Source of the DNA: Mesostigma viride
Lineage: Eukaryota; Streptophyta; Mesostigmatophyceae; Mesostigmatales; Mesostigmataceae
Length of the DNA: 64,000 nucleotides
NCBI GenBank assembly: GCA_009746045.1
Contig: RPFO01000253.1
Location: forward strand, 2,509,888-2,573,887
Direction of reading: 5' to 3'
Part shown: piece by piece, positions 8,221 through 19,381 of the stretch
Position numbering within the stretch: the first letter of the stretch is position 1
Layout of the letters: each line of letters starts with the position of its first letter
Position numbers and translations under genes: made by a program
Notes under the pieces: model-generated
What the model saw: the letters and a program-made list of their open reading frames with translations, nothing else
The model's database searches: none
What the model was told of the DNA's origin: nothing

Positions 8221-11200
8221 TGTCCCTCCCCTTGGGGGTAGAAGTAGCGGTAGCTCAGGTAGATAGGGTAGATAGCGTAGTAGGAGTAAATAGTGTAGAT
8301 AGCAGTAGCTCCGCCGTACAGGCACCGTTAGTTGCGGATACCGGCGCGAGTATGGAGCCAGTTGGTGAGGCTCCAGCCACGGCTACAATTCCGGCTTCGG
8401 GCAGCAACGCGGACGCCCCGCCGACGCATGCAGCCCCGAGGAGTGCGGCCCGCAGCTTGCTCCTCTTTCGAGGGGGTCTGGCAGTGCCATCAACAGCACT
8501 GGACCCCTTCCTCAAGGGCAAGACTGTCATGGACGTGCAGTTCATGGTCGACACGGGCGCTTCCACATCATTCATCAATGAGGCACTGGCGCGTCGCGCT
8601 GGCTACACTATACGGCCACACGCGACAGTGGTAAATGTGACTTACTCAGATGGTCGCAAGAACCCCTCGCCAGGTCTAGTCGACATCAAGGCGGTGATTC
8701 AGGGCATCCCTGTGGAGCTTACCGCCACTGTCGCGCCGCTGGGCGCAGCCGATATCATTATTGGCATTGACTGGATGGACGCTCAGGATGTTGACATCAG
8801 CATTAAGCGTCGCGTGGTGTGGTTCCCCGACGGCTCCTTTTGGAGTCCGGTTGGCGAATATCAGGCGCAGGGTCCCACTGTGCACAACGTCACGCACGAG
8901 CGGGAATTTACCCAACCCCGCCAAGCCTCACAGATCCTCATGAGCATCAAGTCGTTGGAGGGCAAGTTGCGTCAGGGCAAGGAATACTACATGTATCGCC
9001 TCGACCTCGCTGCCGTGGAGCTCATGCTCAATGAGATCGGTGTGGGCTTCACCCCCGAGGAGACTGAGCGCTACAATGCGGTGTTGGCAGCACGCGCGAA
9101 GCTCTTTGATGAGAGTAAGCAAGAGTTTCCCCCGCCGCGCTCGGTGCTCCACCGCATCCAATTGCAGGAGGGCTATGGCCCTACGACGTCCCCTATGTAC
9201 CGCATGGGTCCGGTGGAGCTGGTGGAGCTCAAGAAGATCTTGATGGCGCTTCTGGAGCGGGGTCTCATCGAGCCCAGCAACAGCCCCTTCTCAGCAGGCG
9301 TGCTGTTGGTCCCCAAGCCTGGGGGCAAGTGGCGGCTCGTCACGGACTATCGTAAGCTGAACGCTATTACGGTAAAGTCCAAGTACCCTCTCCCCCGCAT
9401 CGACGATATCTTCAACCGCGTGCAGGGCGCCACATGTTTCACCGTCCTTGATTGCGCAGACGGGTTCTGGCAGTTAAGGATTGCGCCGGAGGACTGTCAT
9501 AAAACGGCGTTCAACACGCCGTTCGGCCACTATCAGTTCCGTGTGGCCGCCATGGGGTTGTGCAATTCCCCTGCGAGCTTTCAGATGCTCATGAATGACA
9601 TCCTCCGCCCAGTCATGGGAACCGCGCATCTCCCGCAGGTTTCCCGTGACCTCGAGGACCCCAACCGGGGCGCGAAGCCCCCGTGGTCCTACAAGCGCAC
9701 TTGTGCGCTCGCATACCTGGATGACATCTTGGTGTACTCCAAGACCTTTGAGGATCACCTCGAGGACGTCGCCACGGTATTGCGCATCATGGAGGAGGAG
9801 AATCTTTCGGTCCGCAAGGCCAAGGTCCGCGCTGGTCGCAGCGTACCGTTCCTCGGTCATACCCTGTCCGCTGCCGGCGTCGCGACGGACCCCTCCAAGA
9901 TCGCCTCCATCCAGCAGTGGCCGACCCCGACCAACGTCAAGGGCGTGCGCAGCTTTTTGGGTGTCGCGTCGTATTACCGACGTTTCATCCCCCGTTTCGC
10001 GACGATCGCTGCCCCCATTAACGCCCTCCTCAAGAAGGGTGTTCCTTTCGTTTGGTCGGAACCGTGCCAACAGGCCTTTGAGGCCCTCAAGCGCAGCCTG
10101 ACCACGGCCCCCGTGCTCGTTATCTCGGACCCGTCCAAGCCCTTTGTGGTCGCAACGGACGCGAGCAAGGTTGCAATCGGCGGTGTCCTATTGCAGGACC
10201 AGGGTCAGGGGTTGCAGCCGGTCGAGTACATCTCCCGGACTATGATCCCTGCCGAGCGCAACTATCCGGTACACCAGCAGGAGCTTCTTGCCGTGGTCTA
10301 CTGCTGCCATACCTGGCGCCATCATCTTCTCGGGGCCCAGTTTGACGTTGCCATCAGCGAGCAGGGGGATCTTGATCCCCACCGGCTGATCATCCACACG
10401 GATCATCGGCCCCTCACGCATCTGCTCGCCCAACCCAACCTGGTGCCCCGTCAAGCACGCTGGCTGGAGTACTTGTCCCAGTTCGCCCCCTTTAAGATTC
10501 AGTACGTCAAGGGTGCAGAGAACGTGGTCCCAGACGCCCTTTCCCGGCGGGAGGACTACTGGTTCTATGAAGATCTGGGAGTACTACATACCACTTGCGT
10601 CCCAGCTCAGGCGCCCGGCACGTCCTATGGTGACCTTCCGCGGTCACCGCAGGCTCGTTATTTGTTTCACACGGGTCGTACCACCATGGACGACCTATCC
10701 CCCGACTGGGGTTCGCACGAGGACGTGCGCGCCCCCGGGGAAGGGGAGGGGTCCCATTCGCGCTTGCCACTCAGCCACGTGGTCCCGGCTCAGGGAATTT
10801 TTCACTTGCAGCCCATTGGGTCCCCCACCATTTTCTCGGAGTACGTATACCAAACCCTCGAGACTGAAGAGGAGGCGGATGCGTACACCGTCACCTCCGT
10901 TCTGGAGACGCTGATCAGCCGATTCACCGTCACGGAAGCAGCAGCCCTGGAGGCGATCAGGTCGCACCCTCAGCAGATGGGCAAGCTCCCGTGCAAGTTC
11001 CAGGACGGACGACTCTATGTCATGGTGAGACCTGACTGCTGGCGCCTGTACGTCCCGGAGATATGTAGAGCGGCTCTGCTCCATGAGCTCCACGACTCCC
11101 TCACCGGTGGCCACCAAGGAATCCATCGCCTGCTGCCGCGGGCCCGAAAGAACTTCTACTGGCCAGGTATGCGGGAGTACATCGAGACGTACGTGCGCGA

Positions 11201-11347
11201 GTGTCCATCATGCCAGATCATGAAGTCCCGCAACACGGGGTCACAAGCGATCCCCAAGACGCTGCCTGACCCCATGGCGCCTTGGGACTCATTGATGATG
11301 GATTTTATTGGCCCCTTCCGGAAGACCAAGCACGGCAACAGCATGAT
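8220..11347 (+). pseudogene. pol: Ty3 Pol, segment 1: protease, reverse transcriptase, RNase H, integrase zinc domain
   Basis: The frame is open across the Gag stop, so expression probably needs a -1 shift; no classic slippery heptamer is evident. Domains: aspartic protease with FMVDTGAS near residue 110; Ty3-type RT from about residue 362 (LVPKPGGKWRLVTDYRKLN) with catalytic YLDD near residue 499; RNase H around residues 640-775, ending in DALSRR; integrase HHCC finger (HELHDSLTGGHQ through CPSCQIMKSR). The integrase core starts with DSLMMDFIGPF and is cut at 11347 by the Copia insertion. All catalytic motifs seen are intact; only the insertions disable it. Confidence 0.93.
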
Positions 11348-12155
11348 TGTTAGGGATATTATATCCACCTGGCCACAATATATCCCAGCCTGATTTATTT
11401 CTTGTTGGATTTATTCCATATGGACTGGGAATTTGATAGCTATGATGAGCTAGATGGAACAGGCTCAATGAGCTGATCAATATTCATGTGCCATAGTCGT
11501 ATACTTGGACATGGATGACTTGTAACCTGAGTCAGCCTAGTAGCATCACGTATTTGATTGACAAGTGGTGCTATGGCCTATTGGACAAGTGTTTGGTCCA
11601 TGAGCTGACAAGTGTTGGAAGCTCATGATGACACATGTTATGACTTACATGATGACAAGTGGGTAGACTCATTGCATGACACTTGTCACTCCAAGGAGAA
11701 GAGATGTGTCACTTTATTAATTATGTTATGTGGCACATTATTACGTAGACACTTGGCATCTAGCTATTATGCCAGCTCATTGGATCATGTCTAGAATGTT
11801 CTAGGAATGTTCTAAGAATATGCCAGGAATATTCCTGGAATATACTGAGAATATGCTGGGAATATGCTAGGAATATGCTAGGATGTTTCTACAAGCTTCT
11901 GTGATGATGTCATTGCTGATGTCATCCTTCCTAGCCTAAAAGGTATAAAAGGAAACTGCCCCCTAAGGGCAGGTACCTCCATTCAACCTCCATTCAAGCT
12001 CTTCTCCAACTATTATATTCTAATAAAGCCATTTATTCTTCCACGTAAATTGTCTTCAACCTCTCTTTCTTTCAGCACCTGCAAGGTGTGTGGGTAGCAA
12101 GGCCAAGCACAAGGCATTGTGTAAAACCCATTAGTCTCCTCTCCCAATTCAAACA
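11348..12155 (+). repeat. Copia left LTR (808 bp)
   Basis: Near-identical to 15046-15853. It contains several GGAATAT/AGAATATGC short repeats (about 11815-11880), then GGTATAAAAGG near 11941, a good TATA box for the transcript start. Confidence 0.95.
11940..11952 (+). promoter_or_regulatory. TATA box in Copia LTR
   Basis: GGTATAAAAGG lies about 200 bp before the LTR end, with an AATAAAG-type signal downstream near 12023. The same arrangement exists in the right LTR near 15640. Confidence 0.6.
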
Positions 12156-12170
12156 TGGTATCGGAGGTTT
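12156..12170 (+). promoter_or_regulatory. Copia primer-binding site
   Basis: TGGTATCGGAGG starts immediately after the left LTR. It fits the common plant and algal initiator-methionine tRNA complement, TGGTATC(A/G)GAG. Confidence 0.85.
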
Positions 12171-12238
12171 GTTACTGAGGAACAAGAAGACCACTGTGAA
12201 CCCAGAGACATCCAGTTCCATTGGCGACTGAAGACACC

Positions 12239-13903
12239 ATGGCTACCAAGGAAGCGTGCTACAAGCAATTCCGGGCAACAAGCAAGTCCATCACAACGTT
12301 TGATGGGCGGTCTCTGAGGAAATGGGAAGAAATCAAGGCTGTGTTGAAGGCCTTAGCATCGGCCTATTGTGACCTGGTCAAGGTCCTAACTGGAGAGGAG
12401 GATTCGCTAAAGGAGGTCAAGACTGCGCTGCTGGAGGCGGAGGAGCTACTGCACGGAAGGCGTTCTGCTCAAGCAAAGAAGGAGGGCTCCCCTAACGGCC
12501 AGGTTTTCCACACTACTACGAAGAAAAGTGGAGGAAAGAGGCGGTGCAATTACTGCAAGAAGGCCGGGCACGTGGACACCCAGTGCTGGGAGAAGCATCC
12601 GGAGCTGAAGCAAGAACGCAAGAACAAGGCAACGCGACGGAACCAAGCGAGAAAGGAGCACTCACCAGGTGCCAGCGAGGCGCGTATCACCGAGGAGGCT
12701 GCGGAGCGGTCCGGCTTCGTCTTCGCCACCATCGCCGAGTCGCCATCGCCGTCGGATGCTGCTGCACTCACGCAGTATGAAAAGAAAGCACCGACCAGCT
12801 GGGTGCTGGATTCCGCAGCGAGCTGTCACATGACGCCATGCCCGTCGGACTTCGTGTGCCTGCACCCTCATGACAGGGAAATCGCCGGCTCAGGCGGCCA
12901 ACTGAAGGCGACAGCCATCGGGACTGTCAAACTGAAGCTGCCGGGTCAGGACGCGGACGTGCACCTCCAAAACGCGCTGCTCGTTCCCAGGCTGAGCACC
13001 CGACTTCTATCAGTCGGCCAGCTCGTCAAGGATGGCCACAAGGTCGACCTCGCCCAGCGGGTTGCTGTGCTGGACAGCAGGCACTGCAGCATCGGGACGA
13101 GGAACAACACCTACTTTTTGCCCGCGCACGGTGCGGACGCAGCGATGGACGCCATCCCAGAGCTGAAATCGTCGGCGACGAGCTTCAAGAACGACGCTGC
13201 CTGTCAAGGGCAGAAAATGGCGAGCAGCGAGCGCAGCATCTCACGTGCCTCGGGACACGCGGCGGAGTGGCTGGCCGTGGGCCTAACGGTCATACTGGCC
13301 ATGCTTGTCCGTGTATGCGGGATCGGGGGCGGCCTACTGGGCATTACTCGCACACTGCGTGGCTTTTTATACTCTGCGCCGGCCCAGTGGAAGTTCACGC
13401 CAATTCGAGAAGTTTCCAGCGCAATGGAGAAGTCCGTGTCAGACGCTGAAGTACTTCCAGAAACCGCGGTCCAGAACAGCCCAGTGCAGGCGGAGCGCGT
13501 TGTCGCCGCCAGCATACCAGGTGACACTGGTGCTAGTAATCAAAGTCCGGCGACCAGACCAAAGGCGCGGCGCATGAACGCTGCCAGCCTAACTGAGGGG
13601 GAACAAATTCGTGACGCAAGGGCGAAATCGACCAAGCTGCCAAATTTTTCCAAGTCCTGGACTGCCAAGTCCGGTGCTGGCGCGAGGCCTCGAGCGAGCC
13701 GACAACGACGTGGACAGCGACCTGTCAGCCAAAGTGTTGTCAAGCACCAACGGTCAACTCGGGTGCAAAATGCTGCCAAGGCATCACGTCGGTCAGTTTA
13801 CGGTGTTCGGCCAGGCCATGGCATTTGCAATTGCGCTAGCTGCAACGACCCTTGGAAATTGTCGCCCAGGATGCACAGACCCCACTCCTCAAGGTTGCCC
13901 TAA
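12239..13903 (+). CDS. Copia Gag-protease protein without integrase/RT, with one membrane-like segment (554 aa)
   Basis: The ATG at 12239 is chosen (ACACCATGG); the frame is open from 12221. A short N-terminal Gag remnant precedes a CCHC knuckle (CNYCKKAGHVDTQCWEKH, about residues 102-119). A Copia-type aspartic protease follows, with SWVLDSAASCHMT near residue 191 and ALLVPRLSTRLLSVGQ further on. The usual integrase is absent. Instead the frame passes through a hydrophobic stretch (about residues 343-368, WLAVGLTVILAMLV) and a basic, Ser/Ala-rich tail of unknown function. The core of Gag is also shorter than usual. It is an internally deleted, GAG-only type element. Confidence 0.85.
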   Translation: MATKEACYKQFRATSKSITTFDGRSLRKWEEIKAVLKALASAYCDLVKVLTGEEDSLKEVKTALLEAEELLHGRRSAQAKKEGSPNGQVFHTTTKKSGGKRRCNYCKKAGHVDTQCWEKHPELKQERKNKATRRNQARKEHSPGASEARITEEAAERSGFVFATIAESPSPSDAAALTQYEKKAPTSWVLDSAASCHMTPCPSDFVCLHPHDREIAGSGGQLKATAIGTVKLKLPGQDADVHLQNALLVPRLSTRLLSVGQLVKDGHKVDLAQRVAVLDSRHCSIGTRNNTYFLPAHGADAAMDAIPELKSSATSFKNDAACQGQKMASSERSISRASGHAAEWLAVGLTVILAMLVRVCGIGGGLLGITRTLRGFLYSAPAQWKFTPIREVSSAMEKSVSDAEVLPETAVQNSPVQAERVVAASIPGDTGASNQSPATRPKARRMNAASLTEGEQIRDARAKSTKLPNFSKSWTAKSGAGARPRASRQRRGQRPVSQSVVKHQRSTRVQNAAKASRRSVYGVRPGHGICNCASCNDPWKLSPRMHRPHSSRLP

Positions 13904-15045
13904 TGTTTTGTCTGTGGGAAATGAACTTGTATGTCGACTTTTGTGTCGTGTTTGCTGGAAATTGTGAGGCGCCGTAAGCGTGCGTGTTCTGGTTCTTTCT
14001 TTGTGTTCTTCCAGCAATTATGTGTTTATTTTGCCATGCGTTCAGTGGCAATGGCCCACGCATTATTGGATTGTTCCCACGAGACGTTTTCTACGTACCT
14101 GGAGTGTATATCCAGAGTTTTTGCACGCTATTTGTGGCACTAGTCTGCGGCGTAGTGAAGCGCCGTTGTATCGTCGACTACGACTTGTTTTCGTAAGAAA
14201 AGTGCCTGTGACGCGTGTGTTATTTTGTTTTGTGCTGAGAGCATTGCTTGTATGCAAATGCTTACGTCCTTTGTGTCGAATTTGGCTGTGCATTTCGGCA
14301 TAGCCTGTAATGTCGGACGTAATGTTTACTCTCGGGCATTGATTTGTGAATCGTGACCAAGTAATCGTTACTTGTGTTCGCCTTTGTGGCGGTAATGTTT
14401 TGCACGTCCTGTTTTCTTTGCTATGAAGCGCGTTTATCTGTTATGGCCACTGTGTTTTGTGTTGAAGGTTGTATTGTACCTTGTTTGTGTGGCATTTGTT
14501 GCCATGTTTGTTTGCTCACCCCGTTTATTTGGTGTAAAACGTGATGTTGGTGTCATTTATTTTGTGAGATGGCGTATGTTATGTTGCTCCGTGTGTGTAC
14601 AGCACGTGTTGTTGCCGTTACCCTACCTCTATACCGTTTGGGTTAGCTCATAGGGACCTTCTTTGTTGGCATGTGTTGCCGTATTATATGTGTGGGACTG
14701 TGTGCCCCTATTGTGTCCATGGGCAGCCGCTTTGAGTGAGGGGGGAATGTAGCGTCTAGAGCACTTTTTCCAACTAAGGGTTGGGTATCAGCCATCCAGG
14801 ATGGGCAGCTAGTGCGTTGCTGCTATGGTAGGACACTCATTCGCGTTGCCGGGGGGGATCAGTGGCGGTAGTGGGGCTCACGACCGCATGTTGGAGCTTC
14901 AAGCGTTTCACGAGGACGGCATCTTCATTTTCAGTTGCACCATGCTAGCAACTGGACGGCATGCTACGAGCATGTGGTTAAGGGGGGTGTTGAGATTCCA
15001 CCTACCCAGTCATCTTTTGCATTGTGCCCATGTGGCTAAGGGGGG
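13904..15045 (+). other. Non-coding interior of the Copia element
   Basis: GT-rich sequence with no domain-bearing frame. At 14737-14760 the sequence GAGGGGGGAATGTAGCG looks like a polypurine tract plus LTR start of another element. Near 14972 a second AAGGGGGGTGTT duplicates the true polypurine tract at about 15036-15045. The interior may be a recombinant of two retroelements. Confidence 0.5.
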
Positions 15046-15853
15046 TGTTAGGGATATTATATCCACCTGGCCACAATATATCCCAGCCTGATTTATTTCT
15101 TGTTGGATTTATTCCATATGGACTGGGAATTTGATAGCTATGATGAGCTAGATGGAACAGGCTCAATGAGCTGATCAATATTCATGTGCCATAGTCCTAT
15201 ACTTGGACATGGATGACTTGTAACCTGAGTCAGCCTAGTAGCATCACGTATTTGATTGACAAGTGGTGCTATGGCCTATTGGACAAGTGTTTGGTCCATG
15301 AGCTGACAAGTGTTGGAAGCTCATGATGACACATGTTATGACTTACATGATGACAAGTGGGTAGACTCATTGCATGACACTTGTCACTCCAAGGAGAAGA
15401 GATGTGTCACTTTATTAATTATGTTATGTGGCACATTATTACGTAGACACTTGGCATCTAGCTATTATGCCAGCTCATTGGATCATGTCTAGAATGTTCT
15501 AGGAATGTTCTAAGAATATGCCAGGAATATTCCTGGAATATACTGAGAATATGCTGGGAATATGCTAGGAATATGCTAGGATGTTTCTACAAGCTTCTGT
15601 GATGATGTCATTGCTGATGTCATCCTTCCTAGCCTAAAAGGTATAAAAGGAAACTGCCCCCTAAGGGCAGGTACCTCCATTCAACCTCCATTCAAGCTCT
15701 TCTCCAACTATTATATTCTAATAAAGCCATTTATTCTTCCACGTAAATTGTCTTCAACCTCTCTTTCTTTCAGCACCTGCAAGGTGTGTGGGTAGCAAGG
15801 CCAAGCACAAGGCATTGTGTAAAACCCATTAGTCTCCTCTCCCAATTCAAACA
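15046..15853 (+). repeat. Copia right LTR (808 bp)
   Basis: Preceded by AAGGGGGG (polypurine tract). It starts TGTTAGGG and ends CAAACA, and is followed by the ATGAT duplication. Confidence 0.95.
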
Positions 15854-15858
15854 ATGAT

Positions 15859-15988
15859 CTTGGTTTTCTTGGACCGCCTGACGCGCATGTGTCACTTGGC
15901 CCCATGCCCGGCCGAGCTCACGGCTGAGGCTTGCGCTAAGTTGTATCTCCACCACGTTTTTCGGTACCACGGACTCAGCCCGCAATTC
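15859..15988 (+). pseudogene. pol: Ty3 Pol, segment 2: middle of integrase core
   Basis: These 130 bp continue the integrase (LVFLDRLTRMCHLAP, then YHGLSPQF). They lie between the Copia 3' target duplication and the 2.2-kb insertion. In Ty3 integrases this is the stretch between the first and second catalytic Asp. Joined to the neighbouring segments without duplicated target bases, the total is 4194 nt, an exact multiple of three. Confidence 0.92.
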
Positions 15989-18192
15989 TGTGAAAGCATA
16001 ATGGGCATATTCAAGACAGGATTCTTGACACCCTCCTTGCACATGATGCTGTCTATAAATACAAATGCTAGATCCTGGGCGAGGGTAGTCGGGTACCTAA
16101 GTGGATTCCCTCCTTACACGACACCCTGGTCTTGATATAAAACAGCAAGAAAAATGAGGGCAAGGTTGTGTAGCCCCATATTGTCACATGGAGTGCGCCA
16201 CACGAGGGTGGAGCCAAACTGGAAACAGGCTCTTAAACTGGAAAGACTGGTTGCTCAGTGTTGAGGCTGGATGCAGACTGTAGCCGGTACTGGTTGATGC
16301 CAGGGTTGCAGCTGGAAACGTTGGGAACTGGTAGCTGCTGGTAAACCGGTGACGTCAGCTGTTGTGTGTGCACACACGATCTATGCTGTGTGTGGGTACA
16401 GTTTCTTGTGTGGTGCTGGTAGTGCTACTTTGACCTGCTTGCCAACGGGTTTTGGTGCAACTTACTGCAACTACTACAAGGTGAACTGTGACGTGAGGAT
16501 GTAGAGCTGGTTGCTGGACTGCTACTTGCTAGCTAGACAAGTGCGTGCAGCTGACTGCAGCTACTATCTACTCTACGCCTGTGGTGGAGAGTCATGCATG
16601 TGCTGCTGGGTGCTACTACTTCTCCTTGCTGGCTAGGCAAGTGTGGGTAGCTGCCTGCATGGACTATGCAGTGTACTCTGTTCCTGCTGGTGTTGCCTGC
16701 TGTGCTTGTTGATGCCAGTGTGATGGTGCTGATGGGACTGTGCTGTTACTGCTGCCTACATTATGGGGCAACTGGTTGCTAGTGGGTGTCTAGTGCTGGC
16801 ACGTGATAATGCAACTAGCTGTTGCTGCATGCTGCTAGTGGTGCCTGCAACTAGTGCCTATGTGACTGAATTATAAAACTGCAACTAGTGCTGAAAACAA
16901 CGTGGGGGTTAGTGAGCACCCTCCTTAGTGTGGTGTGCAGCTGTGTCAGCAGGCTGGCCTTGAGAGCAGGACCCAGGGAATGTTCCCTTTTTTCTTGGAA
17001 ACTTGGAGCATGGCAGGCTCTGGGCTCTTGAAGTGATGACCGTTTAAAAAGAATTCCGGTTTAAAAGAATGCGCCCAAAAGAATGTTGATGCCACGCGAA
17101 ATGGTGCCGGTACAAAAGAAAGACCGGTTCTCATGAAAAATTCTTGAGGTAAACAGCTCCGCCGATTTCTCGTCGATGCTCACAGCTCGCGCGGCTCAGT
17201 GGGAGCCCGTCAGTGACCCCGCGCCGATTGAACGCACTGCACTCGGCCAAAAATGTGCTGCCAGGTAAAAAATCACTGGCGCTGCCTGGAACCAGAGCCG
17301 GCACCTTTTGAGTGCCAGGCTTCAGTGCCGACGTCCCCATCACCGAAATGTTGGCGTTTGATCAGTTTCGGGCATATTTAAGTATAAAAGCGTAGATCTG
17401 GCCTGCGCACCGGAGCTTGGGAAATTCTTGACGGATTTTAGCGACGGTAGGTGTCACCCCGAATATTTGGTGTTACCACACATTGAAGTAAGTCGATTGA
17501 AAGCCTTGAATTTCACGGTAGCATCTGCGCCATAATCATGGTCGTATCAAGTACAAGAATTCGACCAAGCTGCTCCGTATATGAAAATATTAACGATGAT
17601 CAAGGCGCTCAATAAAATGTGAGCTGCCGCTTAGAGGTTGGTTAATTCCCTTGAAAGATCTTGCCCCGGACCTCCGATGCCATGTGAAAGGCATGTGTGA
17701 TTATTATGGGGACTTAAATTAATAATTCGTAGGTGGTGAATCATTTCCGACTTAAGCGTCAGGAGCCAGGAAAATTATTTATTACGTCCATATGGTGTGG
17801 CTTTCCATGGCTACCTCAAGGTAGCATGAACATTGGTAATTATGGTAGGTGAGTGGTGGCGGCGGCCCTGGTATGGGCATGGGCCGACAATGGGTCGATA
17901 ACGACAGCTGGTATGTTGGAACATGGTGCATGCGCATGCATGACTCGGTACGGCATGGTATGACATGCACATGACACAATACTATAATCTGGTGAAGATA
18001 GTGACCAATGGTCCTAGTGCCATTGTACAACTTGGCACATAGTCATAGTGTCCGTTCACGTAGGACAAATCCCACTTAGGTACTACTATCCGAGCATATC
18101 TATTTGTTAATTAGGGCTCGAATACAGTTGCCCGTATTATAGATTTCTGCACGGTCAGCATAATGGGCATATTCAAGACAGGATTCTTGACA
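15989..18192. mobile_element. 2.2-kb insertion with 36-bp terminal direct repeats
   Basis: Inserted in the integrase with target duplication AATTC (15984-15988 and 18193-18197). The last 36 bp of the left terminal unit (15995-16030) recur at the right end (18157-18192); both start AGCATAATGGGC and end GATTCTTGACA. No domain-bearing frame is present. A GT-rich region lies at 16180-16900, and TATTTAAGTATAAAAGCG near 17375 is a TATA-like site. Direct terminal repeats with a 5-bp duplication suggest a tiny LTR (TRIM-like) element, but a repeat this short is unusual and the class is open. Confidence 0.8.
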
Positions 18193-18197
18193 AATTC

Positions 18198-19133
18198 ATA
18201 TCGGACCGTGACAAGTTGTTCACGGCTCGCTTCTGGCAGGAGTTCTTTGAACGACTGGGCACCAAGGTGTCATTGGGGACAGCGTACCACAGCTCGTCCT
18301 CTCACCTGGTGGAGCGACTGAACCGCACAGTGCAAGAGACCATGCGACACTACACTGACGCGGTGGGAGGCAATTGGGAGGAGTTTCTGGGCTTGGTGGA
18401 ATTCTCCTTGAACAACGCCCCCCAGGCGGCCCATGGCTTCACGCCGTTCTTCCTCAACACTGGCAGGCACCCGCTTACGCCGACCGACCTTCTCACGAGC
18501 CCCGCTTTGGCAGAGAAAACGGTCCGGCGGGACACCCTGGAAGGGGTGGAGAAGCTGTTGGTTCAGATGCGTCAGGCCCATGACAGCGCGGTCAGGGGCT
18601 ACCGAGCCGCAGCCGAGCGCTATATGGCGAGGACCGCTAGTCGCCTGCACGCGCGCACCCCGTCGATTGAGGCAGGCGACTGGGTTCTGGTGGAAGGCCC
18701 CCGACTAGGACGTTTCTCCGAGAAGGTAGGAGGTGAGCTCAAGACCAAGCTCCGTCCTATGTTCCTGGGGCCTCACAAGGTCTTGGAGAAGCTGGGCGAT
18801 GTGATGTTCAAGGTCGACATCCCAAGCTCCTGGAACACTTCCCCCAACTTCCACCGCGATCAACTCAAGTTGTATCACCAGAACTCCATCCAAGGTCGCC
18901 TCAATCCGCCGGCCCCCGTCGAATACAACCCCGAGACCGGTGAACAGGAAGACGAGGTGGCCGAGATTGTGGACCACCGGGACATCCAGCGCGGGAGAAG
19001 CAGACAGCGACAGTACCGAGTACGATGGCGTTTTACCCAGCACGACTATGAGGACTCATGGCGTACGGAGAACGAGCTAGGCGGATGTGAGCGCCTGCTA
19101 CGGGAATACAAGAAGAGGTGTGCCCTACACTAG
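18198..19133 (+). pseudogene. pol: Ty3 Pol, segment 3: integrase C-terminal half and chromodomain
   Basis: The segment resumes with ISDRDKLFTARFW, the second catalytic Asp region. HLVERLNRTVQE carries the catalytic Glu. The GPY/F-type region (LRPMFLGPHKVLEKLG) comes next. A chromodomain lies near the end (EVAEIVDHRDIQ, then YRVRWRFTQHDYEDSW). Chromodomains in Ty3 chromoviruses direct integration to modified chromatin. The stop is TAG at 19131. The whole Pol would be about 1397 residues. Confidence 0.92.
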
Positions 19134-19381
19134 GGCAGTAGATAGTAAGAAAGGTGTTCATCATGCAGGGCCGTACAGGTCCAGGTAAGGTACGTAGGCA
19201 GCCGCCACGGGCTGCAGGACACGTATGTAGGGGACCAGCTGGGTCCTGCACGAGGTATGTACAGGTATGTCCATATTGACAGGGTAGGTGGGTATGTAGA
19301 CAGCCGTACAGGCTTTCTTACAAGACGCTATGGTCCCGATACTGTTCCCGACTGGGTGTGCCCCTCACCTGGCGGTTGCAG
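19134..19381 (+). other. Spacer between Pol and third ORF of Ty3
   Basis: About 250 bp rich in GTACAGG and GGTA(C/G)GTA motifs. No gene is seen. Confidence 0.4.

Larger units (their letters stand above)
11348..15853 (+). mobile_element. Copia-type Gag-protease LTR element nested in Ty3 integrase
   Basis: Two 808-bp LTRs (11348-12155 and 15046-15853) begin TGTTAGGG and end CAAACA. They differ at a single noted base (G at 11499, C in the other copy). The target duplication ATGAT is at 11343-11347 and 15854-15858. A tRNA-iMet-like primer site follows the left LTR and an AAGGGGGGTG tract precedes the right one. The only ORF encodes Gag and protease, with no integrase, RT or RNase H, so it must be mobilised in trans. 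Confidence 0.93.
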
